Below are positions 1 to 7,221 of a stretch of DNA of 19,845 nt, one piece after another. Under the pieces are notes generated by a model that did no database searches, had not been told where the DNA came from, and saw only the letters and a program-made list of their open reading frames with translations. Numbering within the stretch: the first letter of the stretch is position 1; each line of letters starts with the position of its first letter. The position numbers were made by a program, and so were the translations under genes. The stretch covers positions 1-19,845 of the forward strand of contig JAUVWK010000010.1 in the NCBI GenBank assembly GCA_030604165.1, in the 5' to 3' direction. This DNA is from Alphaproteobacteria bacterium (GTDB lineage Bacteria; Pseudomonadota; Alphaproteobacteria; UBA828).

Positions 1-98
1 GACCGTTAGGACAAACTCAGTGGCAGGCGGAGTCGCTTCAGCCGCGCTCATGTCTTGTGCAATCGTCATGTCAACTCAGCAGGAAGGGAGAGGACATC

Positions 99-518
99 AT
101 GCCCTCATTGGATGGGACCACGACCGAACAGAATCTGAAAGACGCGTTTGCCGGCGAATCGCAGGCCAACCGGCGCTATCTCTATTTTGCCCGCAAGGCC
201 GATGTCGAGGGCTATAACGACGTGGCGGCCGTGTTCCGTTCCACGGCCGAAGGTGAAACCGGGCACGCCCATGGGCATCTCGATTATCTGCAGGAGACCG
301 GCGACCCGGCGACGGGCAAGCCCATCGGACCGACCCGCGACAATCTCGCGGCCGCCGTCGCGGGCGAAACCCACGAATACACCGACATGTATCCGGGGAT
401 GGCGCGCAGCGCTCGGGACGAGGGATTCGACGAAATCGCCGACTGGTTCGAGACTTTGGCCAAGGCCGAAAAATCCCACGCCGGCCGCTTTCAAAGGGCG
501 CTCGACACCCTCGAATAG
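99..518 (+). CDS. Rubrerythrin-family di-iron protein (no rubredoxin domain)
   Basis: A 139-residue ferritin-like four-helix protein of the rubrerythrin family, expected to carry a non-haem di-iron site and to reduce peroxide in the cytoplasm. Candidate iron ligands are E20 in helix 1, E53 and H56 (an ExxH motif), E90 or E93, and E124 with H127 (second ExxH). Classical rubrerythrins add a C-terminal CxxC rubredoxin domain. This one ends at E139 and has no cysteine at all, so electrons must come from another protein. The start at 99 is chosen because a purine-rich ribosome site (AGGAAGGGAGAGG, 81-93) sits just before it; an upstream in-frame ATG at 57 would put that site inside the gene. It is followed by the Fe-S/CCG protein and DUF3501 on the same strand, which suggests a shared redox role. 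Family assignment is firm; the substrate is inferred. Confidence 0.9.
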   Translation: MPSLDGTTTEQNLKDAFAGESQANRRYLYFARKADVEGYNDVAAVFRSTAEGETGHAHGHLDYLQETGDPATGKPIGPTRDNLAAAVAGETHEYTDMYPGMARSARDEGFDEIADWFETLAKAEKSHAGRFQRALDTLE

Positions 519-540
519 GGTACGATTCGAACAGGCGGCA

Positions 541-587
541 GCGCGCCGCTCGGCGCGCGCCGATCCTGGGCCCCGGCCGTACGGCCG
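541..587. repeat. Two GC-rich inverted repeats behind rubrerythrin gene
   Basis: In the 140-base gap after the rubrerythrin gene, GCGCGCC (541-547) pairs with GGCGCGC (552-558) around a four-base loop, and CGGCCGTACGGCCG (574-587) is a perfect 14-base palindrome. Neither is followed by a T run, so they are not classical rho-independent terminators. They could slow transcription or protect the 3' end of the rubrerythrin message. In DNA this GC-rich some palindromes are expected by chance. Confidence 0.35.
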
Positions 588-610
588 CGGGTCTGCTTGC
601 GCACGCCGAG

Positions 611-656
611 GCCGGGCCTCAAATGGCATGAAGGCCGGGCCTCAAATGGCATGAAG
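611..656 (+). repeat. 23-bp perfect tandem duplication before the CCG gene
   Basis: Two identical 23-base units lie head to tail at 611-633 and 634-656. Each contains the core CTCAAATGGCATGAAG, so each holds ATG codons soon followed by TGA. The second unit ends three bases before the start codon of the next gene and supplies the only purine-rich stretch there. The duplication therefore sits exactly in the translation-initiation region. Confidence 0.9.
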
Positions 657-658
657 GA

Positions 659-2056
659 ATGAGCGAAGATCAGGGCGCCCCGACCCGTCACCCGATCGAC
701 TGGCACAATCCGGCGTTCTACGACCGCGCCGACCTCGATACCGAGTTGCGCCGCGTCTTCGACATTTGCCATGGCTGCCGCCGTTGTTTCAATTTGTGCG
801 ATTCGTTCCCGCGCCTGTTCGATTTGGTCGACGAATCGGAGTCGGGCGAGGTCGAGAGCGTGGCCTCCAGCGCCTTCAAGTCGGTCGTGGACGCCTGCAC
901 GCTGTGCGACATGTGCTTCATGACCATGTGCCCGTACACGCCGCCCCACGAATGGAATCTCGATTTTCCACACCTGATGCTGCGTTACCGCGCGCTGGAG
1001 CATCGCGAGGGCAAGCGTCCGACCTCGGCGAGCCCGCGGCTAGCGGAGACCGATCGAAACGGTCGCGCGGCCCGCTACTTTGCGCCGTTGATGAATTGGG
1101 TCGCCAAGGACGATAATCGGCTGACGCGGCCGCTGTTGGAGAGGTTCGCGGGCGTTCACCGCAAGGCGCATCTGCCCGCGTTTCGCGGTAAGACCTTTGT
1201 TTCGCGGGCGTCCGCGCAGGCGCCGGCGATCAACCGGGAGGCGCCCGCCTTCGGCCGCAAGGTAGCGCTCTACGCCACCTGTTTCGTGATTTACAACGAG
1301 CCGCGGATCGGCGAGGCGGCACGCGCCGTTCTGGCGAAGAACGGCGTCGAGAGCGAAGTGATCTATCCGCGGTGCTGCGGCATGCCGCAACTCGAAAGCG
1401 GCGACATCGAACGGGTGGCGGCGAATGCGCGCGCCGTGGCCGCCGCGTTCATGCCGTGGCTCGACAAGGGCTACGACGTCGTCGCGCTGGTGCCGAGTTG
1501 CGCTCTCATGATCAAGCTGGAATGGCCCCTGATCGTGACCGACGACGCGGCCGTGCAGCGGCTTGCCGCCCACAGCTACGACATCGCCGAATATGTCTAT
1601 GGTATTGCGCGCAAGGAGGGTCTGGCCGACGGCCTGGGGCCGCTCGAGGGCGGTGTGACGTTGCATATGGCCTGCCACGCCCGGGCTCAGAATATCGGCC
1701 GTAAGGCCGCCGACATGCTGAATCTGGTGCCGGGGATGGCGTTGGAGGTGATCGAGCGCTGCTCCGGCCACGGCGGCTCGATCGGCGTGACCAAGGATTT
1801 TCACGAAACGGCGCTCAAAGTGGGCCGTCCCGCGGCCCGCCGGGCGCTCGAGAAGGGCAACCGTTATCTGGCCTCCGAATGCCCCCTCGCGGCGCGCCAT
1901 ATCGTCCAAGGCATGCGGAACTTGACCGCTCAAGCCGAGGGCGACGGTGCGGCTGGTCTGCCGGCGGGTGGCGCCGCCTATCACCCGATCGAGTTGTTTG
2001 CGCTGGCTTACGGCTTGCTCTCGGCCGGCACTGAGAAAGGTGCGGCGCTATCATGA
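659..2056 (+). CDS. Fe-S protein with two 4Fe-4S motifs and CCG domains (heterodisulfide reductase-related)
   Basis: A 465-residue cytoplasmic redox protein related to the GlpC/GlcF/HdrD group. Near the N-terminus are two cluster motifs: C37-x2-C40-x2-C43-x3-C47 and C80-x2-C83-x2-C86-x3-C90, each followed by proline within a few residues as in bacterial ferredoxins. The C-terminal half holds two CCG-type cysteine-rich domains: the first with C208 and C239-C240-G241, the second with C339 and C368-S369-G370, so the second lacks the paired cysteine. The start at 659 is the only usable in-frame start before the conserved N-terminal region, because an in-frame stop lies at 629. The ribosome site is poor, since GAAGGA touches the start codon. 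The gene overlaps the DUF3501 gene by ATGA. Electron transfer to or from the rubrerythrin next door is an inference. No flavin domain is present, so this is one subunit or module of a larger reaction. Confidence 0.88.
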   Translation: MSEDQGAPTRHPIDWHNPAFYDRADLDTELRRVFDICHGCRRCFNLCDSFPRLFDLVDESESGEVESVASSAFKSVVDACTLCDMCFMTMCPYTPPHEWNLDFPHLMLRYRALEHREGKRPTSASPRLAETDRNGRAARYFAPLMNWVAKDDNRLTRPLLERFAGVHRKAHLPAFRGKTFVSRASAQAPAINREAPAFGRKVALYATCFVIYNEPRIGEAARAVLAKNGVESEVIYPRCCGMPQLESGDIERVAANARAVAAAFMPWLDKGYDVVALVPSCALMIKLEWPLIVTDDAAVQRLAAHSYDIAEYVYGIARKEGLADGLGPLEGGVTLHMACHARAQNIGRKAADMLNLVPGMALEVIERCSGHGGSIGVTKDFHETALKVGRPAARRALEKGNRYLASECPLAARHIVQGMRNLTAQAEGDGAAGLPAGGAAYHPIELFALAYGLLSAGTEKGAALS

Positions 2057-2646
2057 CGGGCAAGCGAGCGCTCAGCCGCGCCGACGTCATGGCGATGGAG
2101 GATTACGCGAAGATCCGCGCCGAGCGGCGCCAGGCCGTCGCCCGGCTCAAGCAAGATCGGCGCCTGGCGGTCGGGCCGTTCGCCACCTTCTATTTCGAGA
2201 GCTACGACACCATGTGGCTGCAGGTGCACGAAATGCTGTTTGTCGAGGGTGGTGGCGAGGCCCAGATCGCAGGCGAGCTGGAAGCCTATAATCCACTGAT
2301 TCCGCAGGGCAATAATCTCGTCGCGACGCTCATGTTCGAGCTCGACGACCCGGTGCGCCGAGACCGCGAGCTGCGCCGTCTCGGCGGCGTCGAGGAGACC
2401 GTCCGGCTTGAAATCGGCGACGAAGAGGTGATGGCGGTGGCGATCCAGGATGAGGTCGAGCGCACCACACCGGAGGGCAAGACCTCAGCCGTGCAGTTCC
2501 TGCGCTTCCCCTTGAGCGAGGCGCAGATCGCCAAGTTCCGTGACCCGTCGGTGCGCCTCGTGCTCGGCTTTCGGCACCCGGCTTACGCTCATCTGGCGGT
2601 CATGCCGGAGGCGACGCGGGCCGCACTGGCCGAAGATTTGGGTTGA
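2053..2646 (+). CDS. DUF3501 family protein
   Basis: A 197-residue soluble protein that I recognise as DUF3501 from the pattern FxSYDTMWLQVHEML in the first third, the EAYNPLIPQGNNLVATLMFE block around residues 77-96, and the late VQFLRFPLS stretch. The family has no established biochemical function. There is no signal peptide, membrane segment or cysteine, so it cannot bind an Fe-S cluster through its own cysteines. Translation should be coupled to the upstream Fe-S gene, because its ATG overlaps that gene's TGA as ATGA at 2053-2056. Genes of this family commonly follow a CCG-domain Fe-S protein and a rubrerythrin, as here, which points to a shared complex or pathway. Family call is confident; function is unknown. 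Confidence 0.88.
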   Translation: MTGKRALSRADVMAMEDYAKIRAERRQAVARLKQDRRLAVGPFATFYFESYDTMWLQVHEMLFVEGGGEAQIAGELEAYNPLIPQGNNLVATLMFELDDPVRRDRELRRLGGVEETVRLEIGDEEVMAVAIQDEVERTTPEGKTSAVQFLRFPLSEAQIAKFRDPSVRLVLGFRHPAYAHLAVMPEATRAALAEDLG

Positions 2647-2666
2647 GCGCGGTGGTTGAGCGCGGC
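2641..2666 (+). repeat. 13-bp tandem duplication spanning the DUF3501 stop
   Basis: GGTTGAGCGCGGT (2641-2653) is followed directly by GGTTGAGCGCGGC (2654-2666). The first copy contains the stop codon of the DUF3501 gene, so the second copy is a non-coding echo of the gene end. It fills the gap to the convergent SH3 gene. Confidence 0.85.
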
Positions 2667-2668
2667 CG

Positions 2669-3163
2669 CTATTCGAAATTCTCGCTCGGATAGACACCCC
2701 AGAGATAAGCGCGCTGGAGCCAGCCCTTGGTGCCTTGCTGATCGATCCGGCACCAGGCGTTCTGACAGGCCAGCAAGCTCCCTTGGACGCCGGGCTCGAG
2801 GCGCAATAGGGCGACCCCATTGCTTTTGGGCTCGCCGCGCAGCGTTCGCACCGCGCCGATGACGACGACCATGCGCTCGCCGGACAACATCGACCGGTGC
2901 ACCCAGCCCACGGTCCCGTCCTGATCGCGGATCCGCCGCCACTGATCGAATTCGGCCGTCACCTCCAGCGGTAGCGCACGACGCACGAAGACCCAATCGA
3001 TCGGATAGCGCTGGCCCGGCCCGGTGCGCAAATTCACCTCGTCCGCCTTGAGCGAAACGAAGCGCGGCAGCGGAAGATTGGTGTCACGCGCCTCCGTGAC
3101 CGTCATGGTGGCCATGGAGAACACGATGAACGCGGCGAGGATGAATGGCATGATGCGGCGCAT
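2669..3163 (-). CDS. Exported bacterial SH3-domain protein
   Basis: A 164-residue protein with an N-terminal signal sequence (two arginines, then a hydrophobic run over about residues 5-20, with likely cleavage near A25), so it should act in the periplasm or at the envelope. Two SH3b-like units follow: the first around residues 36-95 with the typical VNLRTGPGQRYP pattern and a GTVGWVHR strand, the second around 100-157 ending GTKGWLQR. Proteins of this kind are common in alphaproteobacteria and are thought to bind cell-wall peptides, but the ligand is unknown. It contains two cysteines, C133 and C138, which could form a disulfide after export. The gene is convergent with DUF3501 and divergent from the dehydrogenase. 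An in-frame ATG at 3151 is an alternative start; neither has a clear ribosome site. Confidence 0.82.
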   Translation of the reverse strand: MRRIMPFILAAFIVFSMATMTVTEARDTNLPLPRFVSLKADEVNLRTGPGQRYPIDWVFVRRALPLEVTAEFDQWRRIRDQDGTVGWVHRSMLSGERMVVVIGAVRTLRGEPKSNGVALLRLEPGVQGSLLACQNAWCRIDQQGTKGWLQRAYLWGVYPSENFE

Positions 3164-3258
3164 GATCGTGGCGATTCTATCGGTTGTTTCGGGCTCGAGG
3201 CCAGCCTATTTGTGGCGCTGTTTCCCGGCCGCGGTCAAGACAGGATGTTCGCCCTCGA

Positions 3259-3287
3259 TTGTCTCGCCTCTGCCGGTTTGCTAAACA
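3259..3287 (+). promoter_or_regulatory. Candidate sigma70 promoter for the 2-hydroxyacid dehydrogenase
   Basis: TTGTCT (3259-3264) and TAAACA (3282-3287) are separated by 17 bases and lie 34 bases before the chosen start codon. The boxes match the consensus at four and three positions, so this is a plausible but weak call in the divergent gap after the SH3 gene. Confidence 0.3.
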
Positions 3288-3321
3288 GGAATTTATGCCA
3301 AGGAGCGGTAGGGAGAATTCG

Positions 3322-4317
3322 ATGGCGCCAGCGTCAAGCAAAAGACCGAAAATCGTCGTTACCCGGCGCCTGCCGGACCAGATCGAGGCGCGGATGATGG
3401 AGCTGTTCGACACGCGCCTCAACGAGGCCGACCAGCCCCTGAGCAAGGCCGACTTGATCGCCGCGGCCCAGGAGGCGGACGTTCTCGTGCCCACCGTGAC
3501 CGATCCCATCGACGCCGAGGTGATCGGGCAGGCCGGCACCGGGCTCAAATTGATCGCGAGCTTCGGCACCGGCGTCGACCACATCGATCTCGCCGCCGCC
3601 AAGGCCCGCGACATCATGGTGACCAACACGCCGGGCGTCTTGACCGAAGACACCGCCGACATGACCATGGCGCTCATCCTGGCCGTGCCGCGCCGGCTCG
3701 CGGAGGGCGAACGGCTCATGCGCTCCGGCCAATGGCAGGGCTGGGCGCCGACCTCGATGCTCGGCAACCGCATCTACGGCAAGCGGCTCGGCATTATCGG
3801 AATGGGCCGCATCGGGCAGGCGGTGGCGCGCCGCGCGAGCGGCTTCGGCCTCTCGATCCACTACCACAACCGCAACCGCTTGCACCCCGGCATCGAGGAG
3901 GAGCTGGAGGCGACCTACTGGGAAAGCCTCGACCAGATGCTCGCGCATACGGACCTGATCTCGATCCATTGTCCGAGCACGCCGGCCACCTATCATCTGT
4001 TGTCGGCGCGCCGGCTCAAGCTGATCCGTTCGCACGCCTACATCGTCAACACTTCGCGGGGCGGCGCGATCGACGAAAGCGCCTTGCTCCAGCTGCTGCA
4101 GTCCGGCGCCATTGCCGGCGCCGGGCTCGACGTCTACGAGAAGGAACCGGCGGTCAATCCGAAGCTGCTCGCGCTCGACAATGTCGTGTTGCTGCCGCAT
4201 ATGGGTTCGGCCACCGTGGAAGGCCGCCTCGACATGGGCGAGAAGGTCTTGATCAATATCCGCACCTTCGCCGACGGCCACACGCCGCCCGACCTGGTGC
4301 TCGACGTTCATCTCTGA
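3322..4317 (+). CDS. D-isomer-specific 2-hydroxyacid dehydrogenase (glyoxylate/hydroxypyruvate reductase type)
   Basis: A 331-residue NAD(P)-dependent cytoplasmic enzyme that interconverts 2-oxoacids and D-2-hydroxyacids; the glyoxylate/hydroxypyruvate reductase (D-glycerate dehydrogenase) group fits best. The Rossmann motif G160-M-G162-R-I-G165 is intact. The catalytic triad is visible as R246 (NTSRGG), E275 (EKEP) and H293 (PHMGSAT). The GTGVDHIDL segment of the substrate domain is also present. The start at 3322 follows GGGAG at 3311-3315 with a six-base gap and gives the normal family length; an open frame extends upstream to 3184 but with no conserved sequence. It stands alone between a divergent and a convergent neighbour, so context does not identify the substrate. 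Confidence 0.9.
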   Translation: MAPASSKRPKIVVTRRLPDQIEARMMELFDTRLNEADQPLSKADLIAAAQEADVLVPTVTDPIDAEVIGQAGTGLKLIASFGTGVDHIDLAAAKARDIMVTNTPGVLTEDTADMTMALILAVPRRLAEGERLMRSGQWQGWAPTSMLGNRIYGKRLGIIGMGRIGQAVARRASGFGLSIHYHNRNRLHPGIEEELEATYWESLDQMLAHTDLISIHCPSTPATYHLLSARRLKLIRSHAYIVNTSRGGAIDESALLQLLQSGAIAGAGLDVYEKEPAVNPKLLALDNVVLLPHMGSATVEGRLDMGEKVLINIRTFADGHTPPDLVLDVHL

Positions 4318-4351
4318 GGCCGCGCCTATCAGGTCGCAAGAGGCCGAGGGT

Positions 4352-5176
4352 TCAAGAAACCGCGCAGGGCTCGTCTTGTGCCGCCGCCCGATGGAGCGAA
4401 AGGTCCTTGATGGTGGCGTTTTCGCCGCACAGCGGGCACATCGGGTCGCGTTTGACGCGGATCTGGCGGAAGGTGGCACCGAGCGCGTCGTAGATCAGCA
4501 ACTGCCCCGAGAGGCTGTCGCCGATGCCGAGCAGCTCCTTGAGCACTTCCGTGGCTTGCAGAGAGCCTACGGTGCCCGCGATGGCGCCGAGAATGCCGCC
4601 CTCCGCACAGGATGGAATCAGGCCGGGCGGCGGCGGCTCGCGGAAGATGCAGCGGTAGCTCGGATTGTTGCCCTCGAGATGGGCCTTGAAGGTGGCGAGC
4701 TGGCCATCGAAGCGCAGGATGGCGCCGGAGACCAAGGTCGTTTTCGAGAAATAGCAGGCGTCGTTGATCAAAAATCGGGTGGCGAAATTGTCGCTGCCAT
4801 CGGCCACCAGATCATAGTCGGCGAAGCGCGCCATGACATTGTCCACGGTCAGCCGCTCGGTATGCGGGATAACAGTAACGTCCGAGTTGATCTCGGCGAT
4901 GGCACCGAGCGCGCTTTCCGTCTTTGGCGTGCCGAGCCGCGCGGTTTTGTGGATAATCTGTCGTTGCAGGTTCGACAGCGACACCGCGTCGTCGTCGATC
5001 ACGCCAAGCGTGCCGACGCCGGCGGCGGCGAGATAGAGCAGCAGCGGCGAACCCAGCCCACCGGCGCCGACCACCAGCACCTTCGATTGCAGCAGCTTGG
5101 CTTGGCCTGTGCCGCCGACTTCCGGAAGGATGATGTGGCGCGCGTAGCGCTCGATCTGGCTCTCGTTGAAATCCAT
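4352..5176 (-). CDS. moeB: MoeB/ThiF-family sulfur-carrier adenylyltransferase
   Basis: A 274-residue E1-like enzyme that adenylates the C-terminal glycine of a small sulfur carrier (MoaD- or ThiS-like), the first step of sulfur loading for molybdopterin or thiamine. The ATP site G37-x-G39-G40-x-G42, the following D61-D63, R72 in SNLQRQ and D129 in DGSDN are present, as is the conserved C190 in PSCAEGG. The zinc site is incomplete: C176, C247 and C250 remain, but the position of the first ligand is S173 (SYRC instead of CYRC). There is no rhodanese domain. It lies 14 bases behind cysK on the same strand, so the two are probably co-transcribed. No carrier gene is in the window, so MoaD-type versus ThiS-type use cannot be settled; moeB is the family-level name. 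Confidence 0.85.
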   Translation of the reverse strand: MDFNESQIERYARHIILPEVGGTGQAKLLQSKVLVVGAGGLGSPLLLYLAAAGVGTLGVIDDDAVSLSNLQRQIIHKTARLGTPKTESALGAIAEINSDVTVIPHTERLTVDNVMARFADYDLVADGSDNFATRFLINDACYFSKTTLVSGAILRFDGQLATFKAHLEGNNPSYRCIFREPPPPGLIPSCAEGGILGAIAGTVGSLQATEVLKELLGIGDSLSGQLLIYDALGATFRQIRVKRDPMCPLCGENATIKDLSLHRAAAQDEPCAVS

Positions 5177-5190
5177 GGTCCCCGGCCTTC

Positions 5191-6201
5191 TCAGATGCCG
5201 CTGAACAGATCGGTCGAAAGATAGCGTTCGGCGAAGGACGGCACGATCACGACGATGCGTTTGTCGGCCATTTCCGGCCGCGCGCCGACCTCGAGCGCGG
5301 CGGCAATCGCGGCGCCCGACGAGATGCCGACCGGCATGCCTTCCAGCTTAGCCGCCTGCCGCGCCGTCTCGAACGCGGTTTCGTTGCCGATGGAAAGAAT
5401 TTCGTCGATCACGTCGGGGTCCAAGATCTCGGGCACGAAGCCGGCGCCGATCCCCTGAATCTTGTGCGGGCCAGGTAGGCCGCCGGCGAGCACTTGGCTG
5501 TCTTCCGGCTCGACCGCGATCATCTTGAGGTGCGGGAGGCGCGGTTTCAGGGCCTCGGCGAGCCCGGTAATGGTGCCGCCGGTACCGACGCCGCTGACGA
5601 TCGCGTCCAGGGCATGACCCGTATCGCGCCAGATTTCCTCGGCCGTGGTGGCGCGGTGGATCGCCGGGTTGGCCAAGTTCGCGAATTGCTGCGGCATGAG
5701 CGCGTCGGGCAGGGAATCGACGATCTCCTGGGCGCGGGCGAGGGCTCCCCGCATGCCCTGCTTGGCTGGCGTCAACTCGAGTTCCGCGCCCAGTAATTTC
5801 AAGAGCTTGCGCCGTTCCAGCGACATGCTCTCCGGCATCGTCAGGATCAAACGGTAGCCCCTCGCCGCGCAGACGAAGGCGAGCGCGATGCCCGTGTTGC
5901 CGGAGGTTGGCTCGACCAGCACGGTTTTGCCCGGCGTGATCCGCCCGGCGGCCTCGGCGGCGTTCACCATGGCAAAGCCGATGCGGTCTTTTACCGAACC
6001 CAGCGGATTGAAGAATTCAAGCTTGCAAACGATCTCGGCGTGCGCGCCCGCGAGCTCCGGCATGCGGTTGAGCCGCACCAGCGGCGTCGAGCCCACCGTA
6101 TCGACGATGCTGTCGTAGATCTTGCCGCGGACGACAGGCTCCGGCAGGCGGGCGAGCGGCTCGGACGAACCGTTCGCGGACTTATGTTTCGTCTCTTGCA
6201 T
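5191..6201 (-). CDS. cysK: Cysteine synthase A (O-acetylserine sulfhydrylase)
   Basis: A 336-residue PLP enzyme that makes L-cysteine from O-acetylserine and sulfide in the cytoplasm. The cofactor lysine is K71 in GSVKDR. The substrate loop PTSGNTG is at 98-104, the phosphate-binding glycines GTGGT at 206-210, and the SSG serine pair at 294-296. The C-terminal YLSTDLF is typical of the CysK group rather than cystathionine beta-synthase. About 25 residues precede the usual KIYDSIVDTVG start and look unstructured; no later methionine is available before residue 47, so the long form is kept. It lies 72 bases behind the Rrf2 regulator and just ahead of moeB, which suggests regulation by that Rrf2 protein. 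Confidence 0.94.
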   Translation of the reverse strand: MQETKHKSANGSSEPLARLPEPVVRGKIYDSIVDTVGSTPLVRLNRMPELAGAHAEIVCKLEFFNPLGSVKDRIGFAMVNAAEAAGRITPGKTVLVEPTSGNTGIALAFVCAARGYRLILTMPESMSLERRKLLKLLGAELELTPAKQGMRGALARAQEIVDSLPDALMPQQFANLANPAIHRATTAEEIWRDTGHALDAIVSGVGTGGTITGLAEALKPRLPHLKMIAVEPEDSQVLAGGLPGPHKIQGIGAGFVPEILDPDVIDEILSIGNETAFETARQAAKLEGMPVGISSGAAIAAALEVGARPEMADKRIVVIVPSFAERYLSTDLFSGI

Positions 6202-6273
6202 GGTTTGCTAACGATCCCGCATGTGCTCGGCGTCTGCTTGCGGCGCCCGCCCGGAAGCTAACCCGCCCGACCG

Positions 6274-6729
6274 CTAAATGGTGTAGTCGAGGCGGGCGCG
6301 CGCCTCGCTCTCGATGCCAGAGCTGTGGGCGCGCCGGCACAACTCCTCGATGTTGACATCGTCCAGCCGAGTCAAGATGTGGTCCTGCAAATCATGCCAA
6401 AACGGGCGCAGCACATTGGCGCCGAGATCCGACAGGGCGGCGTCGTCCTCGCCATCGTCTCCGTCCTCCAGCGCGCGCACGACACGGGCGATCTCGCCGA
6501 TCGAGATACGCCGGCGCTCCCGCGCCAACCGATAGCCGCCACGCGGCCCGCGCACGCCCTTGAGGATGCCCGCGCGCACCAGGCATTGCATGACTTGTTC
6601 GAGATAGCGGGGCGGAATCGCTTGGCGGCGGGTGATCTCGCGGCTCTGCACCGGCTCGGCGCCCGCGTTATAGGCGATGTCGACCACGGCCTCCAGCGCG
6701 TACATCAGCTTTTTCGACGGTCGCAACAC
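6274..6729 (-). CDS. Rrf2-family transcriptional regulator, CymR-like
   Basis: A 151-residue winged-helix regulator. The N-terminal pattern, the helix-turn-helix around residues 26-55 (SREITRRQAIPPRYLEQ), the wing GVRGPRGGYRLAR and the SIGEIARVV segment are all typical of Rrf2. The three-cysteine Fe-S site of IscR and NsrR is absent: the only cysteines are C49 and C131. This places it with CymR-type members, some of which sense cysteine supply through the O-acetylserine sulfhydrylase. Its position directly before cysK supports such a role, but this is inference. It starts with GTG at 6729, ten bases after GGGAG; the gap to dut is only 15 bases, so it is in the same operon. Confidence 0.88.
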   Translation of the reverse strand: MLRPSKKLMYALEAVVDIAYNAGAEPVQSREITRRQAIPPRYLEQVMQCLVRAGILKGVRGPRGGYRLARERRRISIGEIARVVRALEDGDDGEDDAALSDLGANVLRPFWHDLQDHILTRLDDVNIEELCRRAHSSGIESEARARLDYTI

Positions 6730-6744
6730 GATCTGACCCGCTCC

Positions 6745-7221
6745 CTAACCTGCTCTGGCCGCGCGGGTCTCGAGGCCGCTGGAACCGAAGCCGCCGGCGC
6801 CGCGAGCGCTTTCCGGCAGCTGTTCGACCAGCTGCCATCGGGCCCGCGACACTGGCGCAACGACGAGCTGCGCGATGCGCATGCCGCGTTTGACCGTGAA
6901 CGGCTCGGCCCCGAAATTGGCCAGAATAACGCCGATTTCGCCCCGGTAATCGGCGTCCACCGTGCCGGGGCTATTGAGCACCGTGACGCCATGCTTGAGC
7001 GCCAGGCCCGAACGCGGCCGTATCTGCGCCTCGTAGCCGGGCGGTAGCGCGATGCCGAGACCGGTCGGAATCAGCACCCGCTCGCCCGGCGCCATGGTCA
7101 GGGCGGTGTCCACGGCGGCCGCCAAGTCCATGCCGGCGCTGTCGTCGCTCGCATAGGCCGGCAGCGCCAGGTCGGCGCCGTGGGGCAAGCGCACGACGGC
7201 AATGTCGATGGGCGCGCTCAT
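6745..7221 (-). CDS. dut: dUTP diphosphatase (dUTPase)
   Basis: A 158-residue trimeric dUTPase that hydrolyses dUTP to dUMP and pyrophosphate, keeping uracil out of DNA and feeding dTMP synthesis. All five family motifs are present in order: AGMDL (29-33), PRSGLA (69-74), GTVDADYRGEIG (86-97) with catalytic D91, GMRIAQLVV (113-121), and the C-terminal RGAGGFGSSG lid (140-149). The start at 7221 overlaps the coaBC stop as ATGA, so translation is coupled; an open frame reaches further upstream but encodes nothing conserved. The coaBC-dut order is a frequent bacterial pairing. Confidence 0.95.
   Translation of the reverse strand: MSAPIDIAVVRLPHGADLALPAYASDDSAGMDLAAAVDTALTMAPGERVLIPTGLGIALPPGYEAQIRPRSGLALKHGVTVLNSPGTVDADYRGEIGVILANFGAEPFTVKRGMRIAQLVVAPVSRARWQLVEQLPESARGAGGFGSSGLETRAARAG

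Noticed and set aside
1040..1984. Long open frame on the minus strand opposite the Fe-S gene
   Set aside because: It is a shadow frame of high-GC coding DNA. The plus-strand protein has complete conserved motifs and the minus-strand translation has none.
4948..4956. Perfect DnaA box (TGTGGATAA, reverse of TTATCCACA)
   Set aside because: It is a single copy inside the moeB coding sequence, where it encodes part of a conserved QRQIIHK segment, far from dnaA and with no neighbouring boxes or AT-rich stretch.
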